Program-made: the position numbers and the translations under genes
Notes under the pieces: model-generated
Seen by the model: the letters and a program-made list of their open reading frames with translations, nothing else
What the model was told of the DNA's origin: nothing
Databases searched by the model: none
In this document: piece by piece, positions 17,448 through 26,667 of the stretch
Numbering within the stretch: position 1 is the first letter of the stretch
Layout of the letters: every line of letters starts with the position of its first letter
Assembly: GCA_017795045.1 (NCBI GenBank)
Contig: CP051244.1
Span: 957,481-1,021,480, forward strand
Source of the DNA: Allomuricauda sp.
GTDB taxonomy: Bacteria > Bacteroidota > Bacteroidia > Flavobacteriales > Flavobacteriaceae
Direction of reading: 5' to 3'
DNA: 64,000 nt

Positions 17448-17960
17448 GCGAAGTAACCAATCGGTCTGTTCATCGGTTCCAATATAGTAGGGGTGCTCCC
17501 CAAACTTTTGGAAACCATGGCGCTGGTAAAAGCGTATGGCCTTGGGGTTGTGTTCCCACACCCCAAGCCATAGATATTCCATTTTTTGTTCCGCAGCCAA
17601 TTGGATGATGTATTGAAGCATTTGCGCTCCTATCTGTTTTCCCTGATGTGCTCCACGCACATAAATCCGTTCCAATTCCATGGACTTTTCATCATGGACA
17701 TCGGTTTGGGCTGTACCCAAGTTCACTTTAAAGTAACCTACCAAGGTGTTGCTTTCATATACAAAATGGAAGAGCGAGTCGGGATTTTTAAGTTCCATTT
17801 CCAATCTTTCCCTACTAAACGCTTTGTTGATATACTCCCAAAAGTCATCAGGGTCATTGTCCTTTTCAAAAGCGGCCACAAAGGTGTCCTTTGAGATTTT
17901 CACCAAAGTATCCAAATCTGAAACACTACATTCCCTGAAAGATAGATTTGCCGAGGTCAT
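17436..17960 (-). CDS. GNAT family N-acetyltransferase
   Basis: A 174-residue acetyl-CoA-dependent N-acetyltransferase. Motif A with the pyrophosphate-binding loop is at MELERIYVRGAHQGKQIGAQ (about residues 91-110), and the following YLWLGVWEHNPKAIRFYQRH is motif B. The order and sequence are closest to the PaiA-like spermidine/spermine acetyltransferases, so a polyamine or small-amine substrate is possible but not shown. Its end overlaps the end of the convergent small HTH-like gene. Confidence 0.85.
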   Translation of the reverse strand: MTSANLSFRECSVSDLDTLVKISKDTFVAAFEKDNDPDDFWEYINKAFSRERLEMELKNPDSLFHFVYESNTLVGYFKVNLGTAQTDVHDEKSMELERIYVRGAHQGKQIGAQMLQYIIQLAAEQKMEYLWLGVWEHNPKAIRFYQRHGFQKFGEHPYYIGTDEQTDWLLRLEV

Positions 17961-18033
17961 TGCTTAAAAATATCGCAAAAAAAAGAGCCTAACAAAATGT
18001 CGGCTCCTAAATTTTCAGGGGGAAATTATACGT

Positions 18034-18141
18034 CTAAAGCATAAAAAGCTTCTTGATCAGTAACATAAATCCTGTAAAAAAATCGTTTCGATAGATTTGG
18101 ACGTTTTCGTCCATGGTGGTGTGGTTTAATTTGGCTGCCAT
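18034..18141 (-). CDS. Possible 35-residue peptide
   Basis: A short frame, MAAKLNHTTMDENVQIYRND then FFTGFMLLIKKLFML, from the ATG at 18141. It has a hydrophobic amphipathic C-terminus and follows the end of scoB by about 130 bases. Flavobacteriaceae encode several small proteins with such tails, but I cannot name the family. It may be a real small membrane-associated peptide or chance; the frame continues open to 18303 with less protein-like sequence. Confidence 0.3.
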   Translation of the reverse strand: MAAKLNHTTMDENVQIYRNDFFTGFMLLIKKLFML

Positions 18142-18271
18142 GGTGTCGTTTTTACGGTTGTCAATTTGGGTAAAAAATTCGATATAACCAAATATAAAAT
18201 CGATGAATGACAATATAAAACTAATGTTGTGTAACCGTTTCTTTTTGTTGTAAAAAAGCGAATGATATTTG

Positions 18272-18925
18272 CTAAATGTGCATCTCGGGCACCGCTTCCC
18301 CAACCATCAATTTTCCTTCGGTGGCCTTCACGATATCTTCCACGGTGACCCCAGGTGCCCGTTCAAGGAGTTTAAAACCTTCCGGAGTGACTTCCAGAAC
18401 CGCCAAATTGGTCACGATCTTCTTTACACAGCCCACTCCGGTCAAAGGCAGGGTACAGCGTTTCAATAGTTTGGATTCACCCGCCTTGTTGGTGTGCATC
18501 ATGGCCACGATGATGTTTTCCGCCGAGGCGACCAAATCCATGGCCCCACCCATGCCCTTTACCATTTTTCCGGGAATCTTCCAGTTGGCAATATCGCCGT
18601 TCTCGGCCACTTCCATGGCGCCCAAAATGGTCAGGTCCACATGCTTTCCCCTAATCATTCCAAAACTCAACGCGGAATCAAAAAAAGAAGCTCCGGGTAG
18701 GGTGGTTATGGTTTGTTTTCCGGCATTGATGATATCGGCATCCTCATCGCCCTCAAACGGAAATGGACCCATGCCCAATACCCCGTTCTCGCTCTGGAAT
18801 TCCACACTGATATCGTCCCGCACAAAATTGGCCACCAAGGTAGGTATCCCTATACCCAGGTTCACATAGTATCCATCCTTGACCTCCCGTGCAATACGTT
18901 TTGCTATTCCGTTTTTATCTAACAT
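18272..18925 (-). CDS. scoB: 3-oxoacid CoA-transferase subunit B
   Basis: The beta subunit of succinyl-CoA:3-ketoacid CoA-transferase, a heterodimer that moves CoA from succinyl-CoA to acetoacetate in ketone-body use. The catalytic Glu lies in the conserved SENGVLGMGPFP segment (about residues 44-55). The family features YVNLGIGIPTLVANF near the start and VVTNLAVLEVTPEGF-like sequence near the end are present; 217 residues is usual. It is the last gene of scoA-X-scoB: its ATG overlaps the stop of the middle gene by one base. Confidence 0.92.
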   Translation of the reverse strand: MLDKNGIAKRIAREVKDGYYVNLGIGIPTLVANFVRDDISVEFQSENGVLGMGPFPFEGDEDADIINAGKQTITTLPGASFFDSALSFGMIRGKHVDLTILGAMEVAENGDIANWKIPGKMVKGMGGAMDLVASAENIIVAMMHTNKAGESKLLKRCTLPLTGVGCVKKIVTNLAVLEVTPEGFKLLERAPGVTVEDIVKATEGKLMVGEAVPEMHI

Positions 18926-19266
18926 TATTTTCTTTTTAACGCATAAGAATTAAACCTGTGGGCCTTTTCACCATCATACCTCCAAAAAATGATTGGGACA
19001 CAAAATGTTATTGTCGCTATTGCTCCAAAAAAATTCCAAAGAACAATAGTACTGATGACCCCCACTCCTACACCAACCAACATTATTCTATTGTCCACCA
19101 CCGCGGTTATCCTGTTAATGTGCTTTTTATCCAATTTTCCGCAATAGTCGCAATTTACATGCACCTCGTCATTCCCTGTTTTCATTTGTAAATCCGGTCT
19201 TGTTTCTGCCGTGGTCTTTAAATAATTCTGCTTCTTGCATACTGAGCACGTATATGTAAGTTTCAT
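18925..19266 (-). CDS. Small zinc-ribbon membrane protein between scoA and scoB
   Basis: A 113-residue protein I do not recognise. Residues 1-45 contain two Cys pairs, CSVC at about 8-11 and CDYC at about 39-42, spaced like a zinc ribbon. A hydrophobic region (about 62-96, [17 protein letters not shown] then [16 protein letters not shown]) forms two membrane segments, and a short basic tail follows. Its start overlaps the scoA end by about four bases and its stop overlaps the scoB start, so the three genes are translationally coupled. It is not part of the known CoA-transferase. Confidence 0.7.
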   Translation of the reverse strand: MKLTYTCSVCKKQNYLKTTAETRPDLQMKTGNDEVHVNCDYCGKLDKKHINRITAVVDNRIMLVGVGVGVISTIVLWNFFGAIATITFCVPIIFWRYDGEKAHRFNSYALKRK

Positions 19267-19967
19267 AAATCCCTTTTACGAACTGTTCTTTGCTCTATTC
19301 GCTTCTCATATTTTTCACCTTGGAAGATTCGCTGCACAAAAATGCCAGGGATATGGATCTCGTTGGGGTCCAAGCTTCCGGCTGGAAGCAGCTCCTCCAC
19401 CTCCGCCACGGTAATCTTGGAGGCACCGCACATGCAAGGGTTAAAGTTTCGGGCCGTACCCTTGAATATGAGATTTCCGGCCTCATCTCCTTTCCAGGCT
19501 TTTACAAACGAAAAGTCGGCCTTAAAGGCAGGTTCCAGAACATACATCTTCCCATCAAATTCACGGGTTTCCTTTCCTTCCGCCACTTCGGTGCCATATC
19601 CGGCCGGGGTATAAAAAGCTGGGAAACCTGCTTGGGCCGCCCTGCATTTTTCGGCCAATGTGCCTTGGGGGGTCAATTCCACTTCCAATTCGCCACTCAA
19701 CATTTGACGTTCAAACTCATCGTTTTCACCAACGTAGGAGGATATCATTTTTCTGATCTGGCGCTGCTGCAAAAGCAGTCCGAGGCCAAAATCGTCCACT
19801 CCGGCATTGTTGGAAATACAGGTAATGTCCTTGATGCCCAATCGTACAAGCTCGGCAATGGCATTTTCGGGAATTCCGCAGAGGCCAAACCCGCCCAACA
19901 TAAAGGTCATCCCATCGGCAACACCTTCAAGGGCCTTATGGACATTGGAAACCGTTTTATTGATCAT
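19263..19967 (-). CDS. scoA: 3-oxoacid CoA-transferase subunit A
   Basis: The alpha subunit of succinyl-CoA:3-ketoacid CoA-transferase. The glycine-rich loop typical of class I CoA-transferases is at [15 protein letters not shown] (about residues 22-36). The core [16 protein letters not shown] and the later [14 protein letters not shown] are standard SCOT-A segments, and 234 residues is usual. First gene of the leftward operon. The catalytic Glu is on the B subunit. The pair feeds acetoacetyl-CoA into thiolase and the TCA cycle. Confidence 0.92.
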   Translation of the reverse strand: MINKTVSNVHKALEGVADGMTFMLGGFGLCGIPENAIAELVRLGIKDITCISNNAGVDDFGLGLLLQQRQIRKMISSYVGENDEFERQMLSGELEVELTPQGTLAEKCRAAQAGFPAFYTPAGYGTEVAEGKETREFDGKMYVLEPAFKADFSFVKAWKGDEAGNLIFKGTARNFNPCMCGASKITVAEVEELLPAGSLDPNEIHIPGIFVQRIFQGEKYEKRIEQRTVRKRDL

Positions 19968-20004
19968 GAATATTATATTTTCTGATGCTTGAAAATACGA
20001 TTTT

Positions 20005-20037
20005 AATAAAAAAGCCCCAAGACATTCTGCTTGGGGC
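20005..20037 (-). terminator. Terminator of the gldH/PBP1A operon
   Basis: Read on the minus strand: GCCCCAAG, an eight-base loop, CTTGGGGC and a T run. It lies 27 bases past the PBP1A stop and just before the scoA promoter region. Confidence 0.88.
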
Positions 20038-20063
20038 CAACGCTTTTTTTATGTTCTTCAAGG

Positions 20064-22394
20064 TTAGAAATCGATATCCTCTAGGTCGTCCTCCGTATCC
20101 AACTCATCTTGAAGTTCTTCCAAAACTTTGGTACAATCCACATTGATGGACAGATTTTCGGGTTTCTCAAAGGCATCTTTGGAGATTCCCAGTTCCTCGT
20201 TCTCATAATTCTTTTTCATATACAGGCCCCAAATAGGCAATGCCATAGCGGCCCCTTGACCATAAAGCAGTCGGGAAAAGTGAATACTCCTATTGTCTCC
20301 TCCTACCCATACACCGGTTACCAGATTGGGTACCATGCCCATGAACCAACCATCACTTTGGTTTTGGGTAGTTCCTGTTTTTCCCGCAATGGGATTGGTA
20401 AGCTCATAAGGGTATCCCGTGATAATTTCTTTGTACACGGTCTGGTTCTTCCCATAAGTATGTCTTAACCTTCCTCCTGAACCGTATAGGGTTACACCCT
20501 CCATAAGGTTTACCATAGCATAGGCCACATCTTTGCTCAGCACATCCTTGGTCTCGGGGGTATACTCATAAAGTACCGTTCCGTTCTTATCCTCTATACG
20601 CGTCACCATGACCGGTTTAACATATACGCCTTGGTTGGCAAAGGTGCCATAGGCCCCTACCATTTCATAGACATTGATGTCCTGGGTTCCCAAAGCAATG
20701 GAAGGCACTTCTGGAATTTCGCGGCTAATCCCCATGTTCTTGGCGATGGCCACCACCGATCCCGGCCCCACCTTATCGATCAATTGGGCGGTAATGGTAT
20801 TTACCGAGTTGGCCAAGGCACTTTTTAAGGTCAGGTTCTTTCCGGAATACTTTCCATCAGAGTTTTTGGGGCACCATGCCTCCATATTGCCATGTTTCAA
20901 TGGCTCAATACAGTATTGGTTATCCGGCAATGAGTCGCAGGGCGAATACCGCAACTGATCTATCGCCGCTGCATACACAAAAGGTTTAAAGGTAGATCCC
21001 GCTTGTCTTGCTCCCTGATACACGTTGTCATACTGAAAGTGTTTGTAATCCACACCCCCTACCCATGCCTTCACATGGCCCGTTTGGGGCTCCATGGACA
21101 TCATGGCCGTTCTCAGGAAGGTCTTGTAGTAGCGAATGGAATCCATGGGGGTCATGATGGTGTCCTTTTCATAGGAATCGCTGTTCCAATCAAACACGGT
21201 CATCTCGGCTTTTTCATGGAAAGTGGCTTCAATCTCCTTTTCGGACAGTCCTTCCCGTTTCAAATGTCGCCATCTAGGGGAAGTTTTCATGGCGCTACGC
21301 ATGATGGTATCAATAGCACCTTTGCTAATGTCCAAGAACGGTGCTGTTGGATTTCTATCTGGTGTATTTTGATGGAAGAATTCGGCCTGTAGGTTTTTCA
21401 TGTGGGCCTCTACCGCTTCCTCTGCATTTTTTTGCATCCGGGAATCAATGGTGGTATATACCTTGAGTCCATCTAGGTAAATATTGTATTTCTCCCCATC
21501 TGGTTTTAGGTTGTTTTCCACCCAATTACCCAACCAGCGTTGCATGTACATCCTAAAATAGGTAGCCAAGCCTTCTCTATGCGATTCTGGATTAAAGTTG
21601 ATTTTCATCTCCAAAGCCTGCAAGGAATCTTTTTCCCCTTCAGTGATGTAATCATATTTGGCCATTTGACCAAGCACTGTATTTCTTCTATTGTATACTA
21701 ATTCTTCCCTCCGGATAGGATTGTATAAAGATGAATTTTTCAACATCCCCACTAATACAGCAGATTCTTCGGTACGAAGTTCATGCGGTTCTTTTCCAAA
21801 ATATATTCTTGAAGCGGAACGGATACCATCAGCAGCATAACCAAAATCATAAATGTTCAAGTACATTGCTATGATTTCTTCCTTGGTATAATTTCGCTCC
21901 AGACGGGTAGCGATTACCCATTCCTGAATTTTTTGCAAAATGGCATTGGTAGTGCTTTCCTTGTCCCTTACACCAACAAACAATTGTCTGGCCAACTGTT
22001 GCGAAATAGTACTCGCTCCCCCTTTTTTACCTAAATAGGCCAAAGCCCTGATAAATCCTCTTGCATCGATACCAGAATGATCATAGTATCTAGCATCTTC
22101 TGTGGCCACTAAGGCATTGACCAAGTTTTGAGGTAGTTTGTCAAATGAAACCGGGGTACGGTTATCGTCCAAGTATAATTTCCCAAGGGTTTCCCCATCA
22201 GAAGATATAAACTCAGTGGCCAAATTGGTTTCTGGGTTTTCCAATCGCTCGAAGGTGGGCATCTCCCCAAATACTCCCCAGGAGGCCAAGAGGAAAATCA
22301 ATATAGCGAAGAGAACGCCGGACCCAAAAAGAATCCAAAACCATTTAATGTAGGTAAAGAAGCCTTTTTGCTCCTTTTGTTTTGCTTTTGCCAT
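20064..22394 (-). CDS. mrcA: Class A penicillin-binding protein 1A
   Basis: A bifunctional peptidoglycan synthase anchored in the inner membrane by one helix (about residues 15-38). The glycosyltransferase domain shows EDARYYDHSGIDARG (about 97-111) and GASTISQQLARQLF. The transpeptidase domain shows the acyl-enzyme Ser in GSTFKPFVYAA (about 466), SVN in LANSVNTITA, and KTGTTQNQSDGWF (about 672). The 776 residues are usual. It follows gldH with a two-base gap; this ricT-gldH-PBP1A order is common in Flavobacteriia. The C-terminal acidic tail is typical of the clade. Confidence 0.94.
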   Translation of the reverse strand: MAKAKQKEQKGFFTYIKWFWILFGSGVLFAILIFLLASWGVFGEMPTFERLENPETNLATEFISSDGETLGKLYLDDNRTPVSFDKLPQNLVNALVATEDARYYDHSGIDARGFIRALAYLGKKGGASTISQQLARQLFVGVRDKESTTNAILQKIQEWVIATRLERNYTKEEIIAMYLNIYDFGYAADGIRSASRIYFGKEPHELRTEESAVLVGMLKNSSLYNPIRREELVYNRRNTVLGQMAKYDYITEGEKDSLQALEMKINFNPESHREGLATYFRMYMQRWLGNWVENNLKPDGEKYNIYLDGLKVYTTIDSRMQKNAEEAVEAHMKNLQAEFFHQNTPDRNPTAPFLDISKGAIDTIMRSAMKTSPRWRHLKREGLSEKEIEATFHEKAEMTVFDWNSDSYEKDTIMTPMDSIRYYKTFLRTAMMSMEPQTGHVKAWVGGVDYKHFQYDNVYQGARQAGSTFKPFVYAAAIDQLRYSPCDSLPDNQYCIEPLKHGNMEAWCPKNSDGKYSGKNLTLKSALANSVNTITAQLIDKVGPGSVVAIAKNMGISREIPEVPSIALGTQDINVYEMVGAYGTFANQGVYVKPVMVTRIEDKNGTVLYEYTPETKDVLSKDVAYAMVNLMEGVTLYGSGGRLRHTYGKNQTVYKEIITGYPYELTNPIAGKTGTTQNQSDGWFMGMVPNLVTGVWVGGDNRSIHFSRLLYGQGAAMALPIWGLYMKKNYENEELGISKDAFEKPENLSINVDCTKVLEELQDELDTEDDLEDIDF

Positions 22395-22396
22395 TG

Positions 22397-22882
22397 TTAT
22401 TGGGTGCTTTTTTCTATTTCCAAACCAACATCTGTGATGCCCTCCAACACATGGAGGCCCTCTACATCCCCATTTCTGCGCATGGCATGGAAAATGTTCA
22501 CTTTATATACGCCTGAATCGGGAAAAACGATGTTTTCCTGAAACCAAAGTTTACTTTCCTTGACACTTCCCAAACCGGTGCCCAACCATTCCCCTGTGGG
22601 TTCGGCCATTTTGTATTCTAAGGTATCCTTGATGGTATTGCCTCCCGGCGACTCCAGTTCGGCAATCAAAAAAAGGTTGCTGAATGGAAAGGAATCATCA
22701 TTTCTAATGTTGATGAACATATTGTGTGTGATGGTGGAATCCAATCCTGAGAACTCAAATGCCACGGGGCTGTCCATCTCCCATTGTCCATTTTTTATGG
22801 GGCCATATTCTGAAAAGACCAATTGATCATTACAGGATGTGACCATCAGGACAAGCGCCAATAAGGCTAAAACGTTACGCAT
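22397..22882 (-). CDS. gldH: Gliding motility lipoprotein GldH
   Basis: A 161-residue lipoprotein required for gliding motility and chitin use in Flavobacterium johnsoniae. A lipoprotein signal with Cys after LMVTS is at about residue 18, followed by a beta-rich domain with NMFINIRNDDSFPFSNLF, a segment I recognise from GldH. The ATG at 22882 (MRNVLALLALVLMVTSCND) gives the proper signal peptide; a longer frame to 22948 overlaps ricT and is rejected. It overlaps the ricT end by 8 bases. GldH is thought to work with the Gld/T9SS apparatus at the envelope. Confidence 0.9.
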   Translation of the reverse strand: MRNVLALLALVLMVTSCNDQLVFSEYGPIKNGQWEMDSPVAFEFSGLDSTITHNMFINIRNDDSFPFSNLFLIAELESPGGNTIKDTLEYKMAEPTGEWLGTGLGSVKESKLWFQENIVFPDSGVYKVNIFHAMRRNGDVEGLHVLEGITDVGLEIEKSTQ

Positions 22883-24029
22883 TGGAGGATGCTTTTGGGT
22901 TAGGTTTCTTTCGACGCTTTTTCTTCCTTCTCTTTTTAGGCCTGTCAAATCGTGTTAAACTGTCTTGCCCCACTACATTTTCAAAGGTCGCTTTTTCCTC
23001 ATCTATATTATCTTGGGCGTAGTCTTCCAGACTATCCACTTTCTCGTTCTTCTTGTTCAGTTCCAGGATTTCCAACACCTGATCCTTGCTCAGGGTATGC
23101 CATGTGGCAGGGTCATCCTTGTAAGAGAACCATAGGGTTTCCTTGAAAATATCCGCTTTCTGGCAAAAGGCAATTCCCTTTTTGGTCAATAATTTGCTGT
23201 CTTGGGGTGGGAAATTTTTCAATGCCTCCAAATACATGTCCAGCTCATAATTGAGGCAGCACTTTAATTTACCGCATTGTCCTGCCAATTTCTGGGGGTT
23301 CAAGGCCAATTGCTGGTATCTGGCCGATGCCGTACTTACCGACCTGAAGTCTGTTAACCATGTAGAGCAACACAACTCCCGTCCACATGAACCTACACCA
23401 CCTAAGCGCTGTGCCTCTTGTCTGTACCCTATCTGACGCATTTCTATGCGGATGCCAAAGGCTTTGGCCATATCTTTTATGAGCTGTCTAAAATCGACTC
23501 GGTCTTCCGCAGTATAGTAGAAGGTAGCCTTGGACCCATCGCCTTGGAATTCCACATCGCTCAACTTCATCTCGAGCCGTAAGGAAATCGCTATTTCACG
23601 TGATCGTTTTTTGATTTCCTCTTCCCGATCACGGCATTTTTGCCAAATATCAATGTCTCGTTGGGTGGCTTTTCTGTAGACTTTGGGAAGGGTCTTGTCG
23701 TCTGCCGCGACCTTTTTTCGCTTCATTTGGATGCGCACCAGTTCCCCGGTGAGGGTCACCATACCCACATCATGGCCGGATTTGGCCTGGGTGGCCACCA
23801 CATCGCCAATGGACAAGGGCAGATTGTCCGCATTCCTATAAAATTCTTTTCTACTGTTCTTGAAACGTACCTCAACGCAATCAAAAGGTTTTTGACCGTT
23901 GGGCAACGACATATTGGAAAGCCAATCGAAGACCGTTAGCTTGTTACAACCATCAGTGCCGCAAGTCCCATTGTTCTTGCAACCACGCGGTTGTCCATCC
24001 TTGCCGGTTGAACAACTGCTACACGCCAT
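22875..24029 (-). CDS. ricT: PSP1-domain protein (RicT/YaaT-like)
   Basis: A 384-residue cytosolic protein with a PSP1 domain. The N-terminus is rich in Cys (MACSSCSTGK, then CKNNGTCGTDGC), and two more Cys clusters follow in GGVGSCGRELCCSTWL and CGKLKCCLNYEL, the pattern of RicT, which in Bacillus forms an Fe-S complex with RicA and RicF that affects RNase Y processing. RicA/RicF are not visible here, so the role in Bacteroidota is unclear. The C-terminal 60 residues end in a strongly basic KKRRKKKRRKKP tail, probably for RNA or nucleic acid contact. ATG at 24029 chosen. Confidence 0.88.
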   Translation of the reverse strand: MACSSCSTGKDGQPRGCKNNGTCGTDGCNKLTVFDWLSNMSLPNGQKPFDCVEVRFKNSRKEFYRNADNLPLSIGDVVATQAKSGHDVGMVTLTGELVRIQMKRKKVAADDKTLPKVYRKATQRDIDIWQKCRDREEEIKKRSREIAISLRLEMKLSDVEFQGDGSKATFYYTAEDRVDFRQLIKDMAKAFGIRIEMRQIGYRQEAQRLGGVGSCGRELCCSTWLTDFRSVSTASARYQQLALNPQKLAGQCGKLKCCLNYELDMYLEALKNFPPQDSKLLTKKGIAFCQKADIFKETLWFSYKDDPATWHTLSKDQVLEILELNKKNEKVDSLEDYAQDNIDEEKATFENVVGQDSLTRFDRPKKRRKKKRRKKPNPKASSNA

Positions 24030-24068
24030 ATTTTGTATCTTGATTGAGGTGCACAAAAACAAGTTGTC

Positions 24069-24140
24069 AGTTCGAGCGCAGTCGAGAACTCCTTAAAACA
24101 AACATTGTTTAACATACATCTCGACTGCGCTCGATGTGAC
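24069..24140. repeat. Compact inverted repeat of the dispersed family
   Basis: A perfect 15-base inverted repeat, CGAGCGCAGTCGAGA at 24073-24087 and its complement at 24119-24133, with a 31-base AT-rich centre. The outer ends (GTCAGTTCG and CGATGTGAC) are also partly complementary. It is the simplest copy of the family seen at 14286-14534, and it fills the gap between ricT and the trhO end. The remaining bases between ricT and trhO show no gene. Confidence 0.75.
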
Positions 24141-24235
24141 ATACAAACATCGTTTATCCTTTTTGGACAACCTCAATAGGGTTCATAAAATTACTCAACT
24201 GTAAATATAGCACAAATTGTGGCTACCGAGAAATG

Positions 24236-25267
24236 CTAGTTTTTGTATTTCAGCACGGGAGAACGCCCTTTCTTGAAAATCTTGTTGCTGACTTCCTTGC
24301 CTTTGCGAAGTTTCTTCTGTTCTTCATAAGGCAGGGCATGGATTTCTTGGCATTCCGTGGAGCAACAGTTGTCCATGGCCGTAGCACATTCCTCGCACTG
24401 GATAAACAGCAAATGACAGGCTTCATTGGCACAGTTCACATGGGTGTCACAGGGTTTTCCGCACTGATGGCAATTGGAGATGATGTCCTCCGAAATACGC
24501 TCCCCTCTTCGGTGGTCAAAAACAAAGTTTTTGCCCAAAAATTTATTTTCAAGATTGTTGGCCTTCACTTGGCGGGTATATTCAATGATGCCTCCTTCCA
24601 ACTGGTACACATTCTTAAACCCTTTGTGCTTGTAATAGGCACTGGCCTTTTCGCAACGGATTCCACCGGTACAGTACATCACCAGCTTTTTGTCTTCCTT
24701 GTGCTCAGCTAGATCCGCTTCAATAATATCCAAAGAATCCCGGAATGTGTCCACATCCGGGGTAACGGCATTTTTAAAATGCCCTATCTCACTTTCATAG
24801 TGGTTACGCATGTCCACCAAAACCGTATCAGGGTCTTCAATAAGCTCATTGAATTGCTCCGCGCCCACATGGACGCCTTTGTTGGTGACATCGAAAGTGT
24901 TGTCGTTCAATCCGTCTGCCACAATTTTTTTGCGGACTTTCACCTTCAGCTTTAGGAAAGATTTGTTGTCCTGCTCAATGGCAATGTTCAATCGAACATT
25001 TTCCAAGAAAGTGATGCTGTCCAAATGGGTCTTGAACGTCTCAAAATTTTCAGCAGGAACAGAGAGCTGGGCGTTTACCCCTTCATAGGCTACATAAATC
25101 CTGCCGAGAACGTCCATTTCGTTCCAAGCCAAAAAAAGATGGTTCCGTAAAATTTGGGGATTCCCAATGTGCGCGTACTTGTAGAAAGAGATGGTAAGCC
25201 GATCCTGTCCGGCTTCCTCAATAAGTTTTTCCCTTTCCCTTGCGCTTAACGTATTGTACAGTTGCAT
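24236..25267 (-). CDS. trhO: tRNA uridine(34) hydroxylase TrhO (rhodanese domain)
   Basis: An O2-dependent enzyme that makes 5-hydroxyuridine at position 34 of tRNA. It has an N-terminal ferredoxin-like UPF0176 domain (about residues 1-115), a rhodanese domain with the active Cys in VMYCTGGIRCEKA (about 205), and a Cys-rich C-terminus (CHQCGKPCDTHVNC, then CEECATAMDNCC), as in TrhO. The 343 residues match. Single gene on the minus strand with a TATCTTTG -7 element upstream; recA is divergent. Confidence 0.92.
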   Translation of the reverse strand: MQLYNTLSAREREKLIEEAGQDRLTISFYKYAHIGNPQILRNHLFLAWNEMDVLGRIYVAYEGVNAQLSVPAENFETFKTHLDSITFLENVRLNIAIEQDNKSFLKLKVKVRKKIVADGLNDNTFDVTNKGVHVGAEQFNELIEDPDTVLVDMRNHYESEIGHFKNAVTPDVDTFRDSLDIIEADLAEHKEDKKLVMYCTGGIRCEKASAYYKHKGFKNVYQLEGGIIEYTRQVKANNLENKFLGKNFVFDHRRGERISEDIISNCHQCGKPCDTHVNCANEACHLLFIQCEECATAMDNCCSTECQEIHALPYEEQKKLRKGKEVSNKIFKKGRSPVLKYKN

Positions 25268-25314
25268 GCTATACCAATATTTAAGTTAAAGAATGGTTCA
25301 AAATAAAAACGGGG

Positions 25315-25322
25315 CAAAGATA
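25315..25322 (-). promoter_or_regulatory. -7 element for trhO
   Basis: On the minus strand this reads TATCTTTG, a full match to the Bacteroidota -7 consensus, about 48 bases before the trhO ATG. No good -33 TTTG was seen at the right spacing. Confidence 0.5.
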
Positions 25323-25347
25323 CAAATTTCAAGTAGGGGAAAAAGAA

Positions 25348-25376
25348 AAGGGCTTCCGGAGTCCGGAAGCCCTTTT
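25348..25376. terminator. Terminator-like hairpin between the divergent trhO and recA genes
   Basis: AAAGGGCTTCCGGA and its complement with a minimal loop, followed on the plus strand by CCCTTTTT. It has the form of an intrinsic terminator, but no annotated gene runs into it from either side: trhO starts to its left and recA to its right. It may end a short unannotated transcript or insulate the two promoters. Confidence 0.6.
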
Positions 25377-25502
25377 TAAAACCACTTTGGTCTTTTTCAT
25401 AGCTATATTTTCTCCCTACCTTGAATGTCGAACCAATGTTCGCCCTATGGATATTGAGTTAGTACCCCTTAGATTCATAACTTATAAAAAGGTTGCGTGG
25501 CC

Positions 25503-25534
25503 TTTGCCGTATGAAGAAAGAAATGGTATTTTAG
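25503..25534 (+). promoter_or_regulatory. Probable recA promoter
   Basis: TTTG at 25503-25506, 20 bases, then TATTTTAG at 25527-25534, which matches TAnnTTTG except at one position. The ATG of recA is 20 bases downstream. No LexA-box-like palindrome was identified here. Confidence 0.5.
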
Positions 25535-25554
25535 CCTTCCTAATCCTTTGAACC

Positions 25555-26562
25555 ATGAGCAACGAGAAAGAAGCAAAATTAAAAGCCCTTAAACTAACCC
25601 TGGACAAGCTGGACAAGACCTACGGAAAGGGTGCCGTCATGAAAATGGGCGACAGTGTGGTGGAAGATGTTGAGGTAATCCCTACGGGCTCGTTGGGACT
25701 GGATGTTGCTTTGGGCGTTGGTGGATACCCACGGGGAAGGGTCATTGAAATCTACGGTCCCGAATCGTCCGGTAAGACCACATTGACCTTGCACGCCATC
25801 GCCGAAGCCCAAAAAGCTGGGGGCATTGCAGCCTTTATCGATGCGGAACATGCTTTTGATCGTTTTTATGCCAAAAAGTTGGGGGTGGATATTGATAACC
25901 TCATCATTTCCCAACCCGATCATGGGGAACAGGCACTTGAAATTGCGGATAATCTGATTCGTTCAGGGGCCATTGATATTGTTATTGTGGATTCTGTTGC
26001 GGCTTTGACCCCAAAAAGTGAGATTGAAGGCGAAATGGGGGATTCCAAAATGGGACTCCATGCCCGACTTATGTCGCAGGCTTTGCGAAAACTGACTTCT
26101 ACCATAAGTAAGACCAAGTGTACGGTAATCTTTATCAACCAATTGCGGGAAAAAATCGGGGTCATGTTCGGGAACCCGGAAACCACTACTGGGGGTAATG
26201 CCCTTAAGTTCTATGCTTCGGTCCGTTTGGATATTAGACGTTCCACCCAAATAAAGAGCACCGATGGGGATGTACAAGGAAACAAGACCCGTGTAAAGGT
26301 GGTCAAGAATAAAGTAGCCCCACCTTTCAAGACTGCTGAATTTGATATTATGTACGGCGAAGGAATCTCCAAAGTAGGCGAGGTCATCGATTTGGGTGTA
26401 GCCTATGAAATCATCAAGAAAAGTGGTTCCTGGTTCAGTTATGGCGACACCAAATTGGGACAAGGAAGGGATGCCGTAAAAGCACTTTTATTGGACAACC
26501 CAGAACTTTCGGAAGAACTCGAGACCAAAATAAAGGAAGCAATTTCCGCTCTGAGCGCATAA
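25555..26562 (+). CDS. recA: Recombinase A
   Basis: The strand-exchange ATPase of homologous recombination. The Walker A loop GPESSGKTT is at about residues 67-75, Walker B is in [12 protein letters not shown] (about 145), and the L2/DNA loop is near [15 protein letters not shown]. The 335 residues are usual; the acidic C-terminal tail is short, as in Bacteroidota. The start at 25555 ([18 protein letters not shown]) is the only sensible one. Single gene; the next gene begins about 100 bases later with no clear terminator. Confidence 0.98.
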   Translation: MSNEKEAKLKALKLTLDKLDKTYGKGAVMKMGDSVVEDVEVIPTGSLGLDVALGVGGYPRGRVIEIYGPESSGKTTLTLHAIAEAQKAGGIAAFIDAEHAFDRFYAKKLGVDIDNLIISQPDHGEQALEIADNLIRSGAIDIVIVDSVAALTPKSEIEGEMGDSKMGLHARLMSQALRKLTSTISKTKCTVIFINQLREKIGVMFGNPETTTGGNALKFYASVRLDIRRSTQIKSTDGDVQGNKTRVKVVKNKVAPPFKTAEFDIMYGEGISKVGEVIDLGVAYEIIKKSGSWFSYGDTKLGQGRDAVKALLLDNPELSEELETKIKEAISALSA

Positions 26563-26667
26563 ATCCGCGAAACAATAATTTGGGCAGGTTTAACTTTTCC
26601 CTGTGAAAATCTTACGCAACCCTTGGCTATACTGCACATCTAGGGTATATAAAGCAAGGATTTTATA

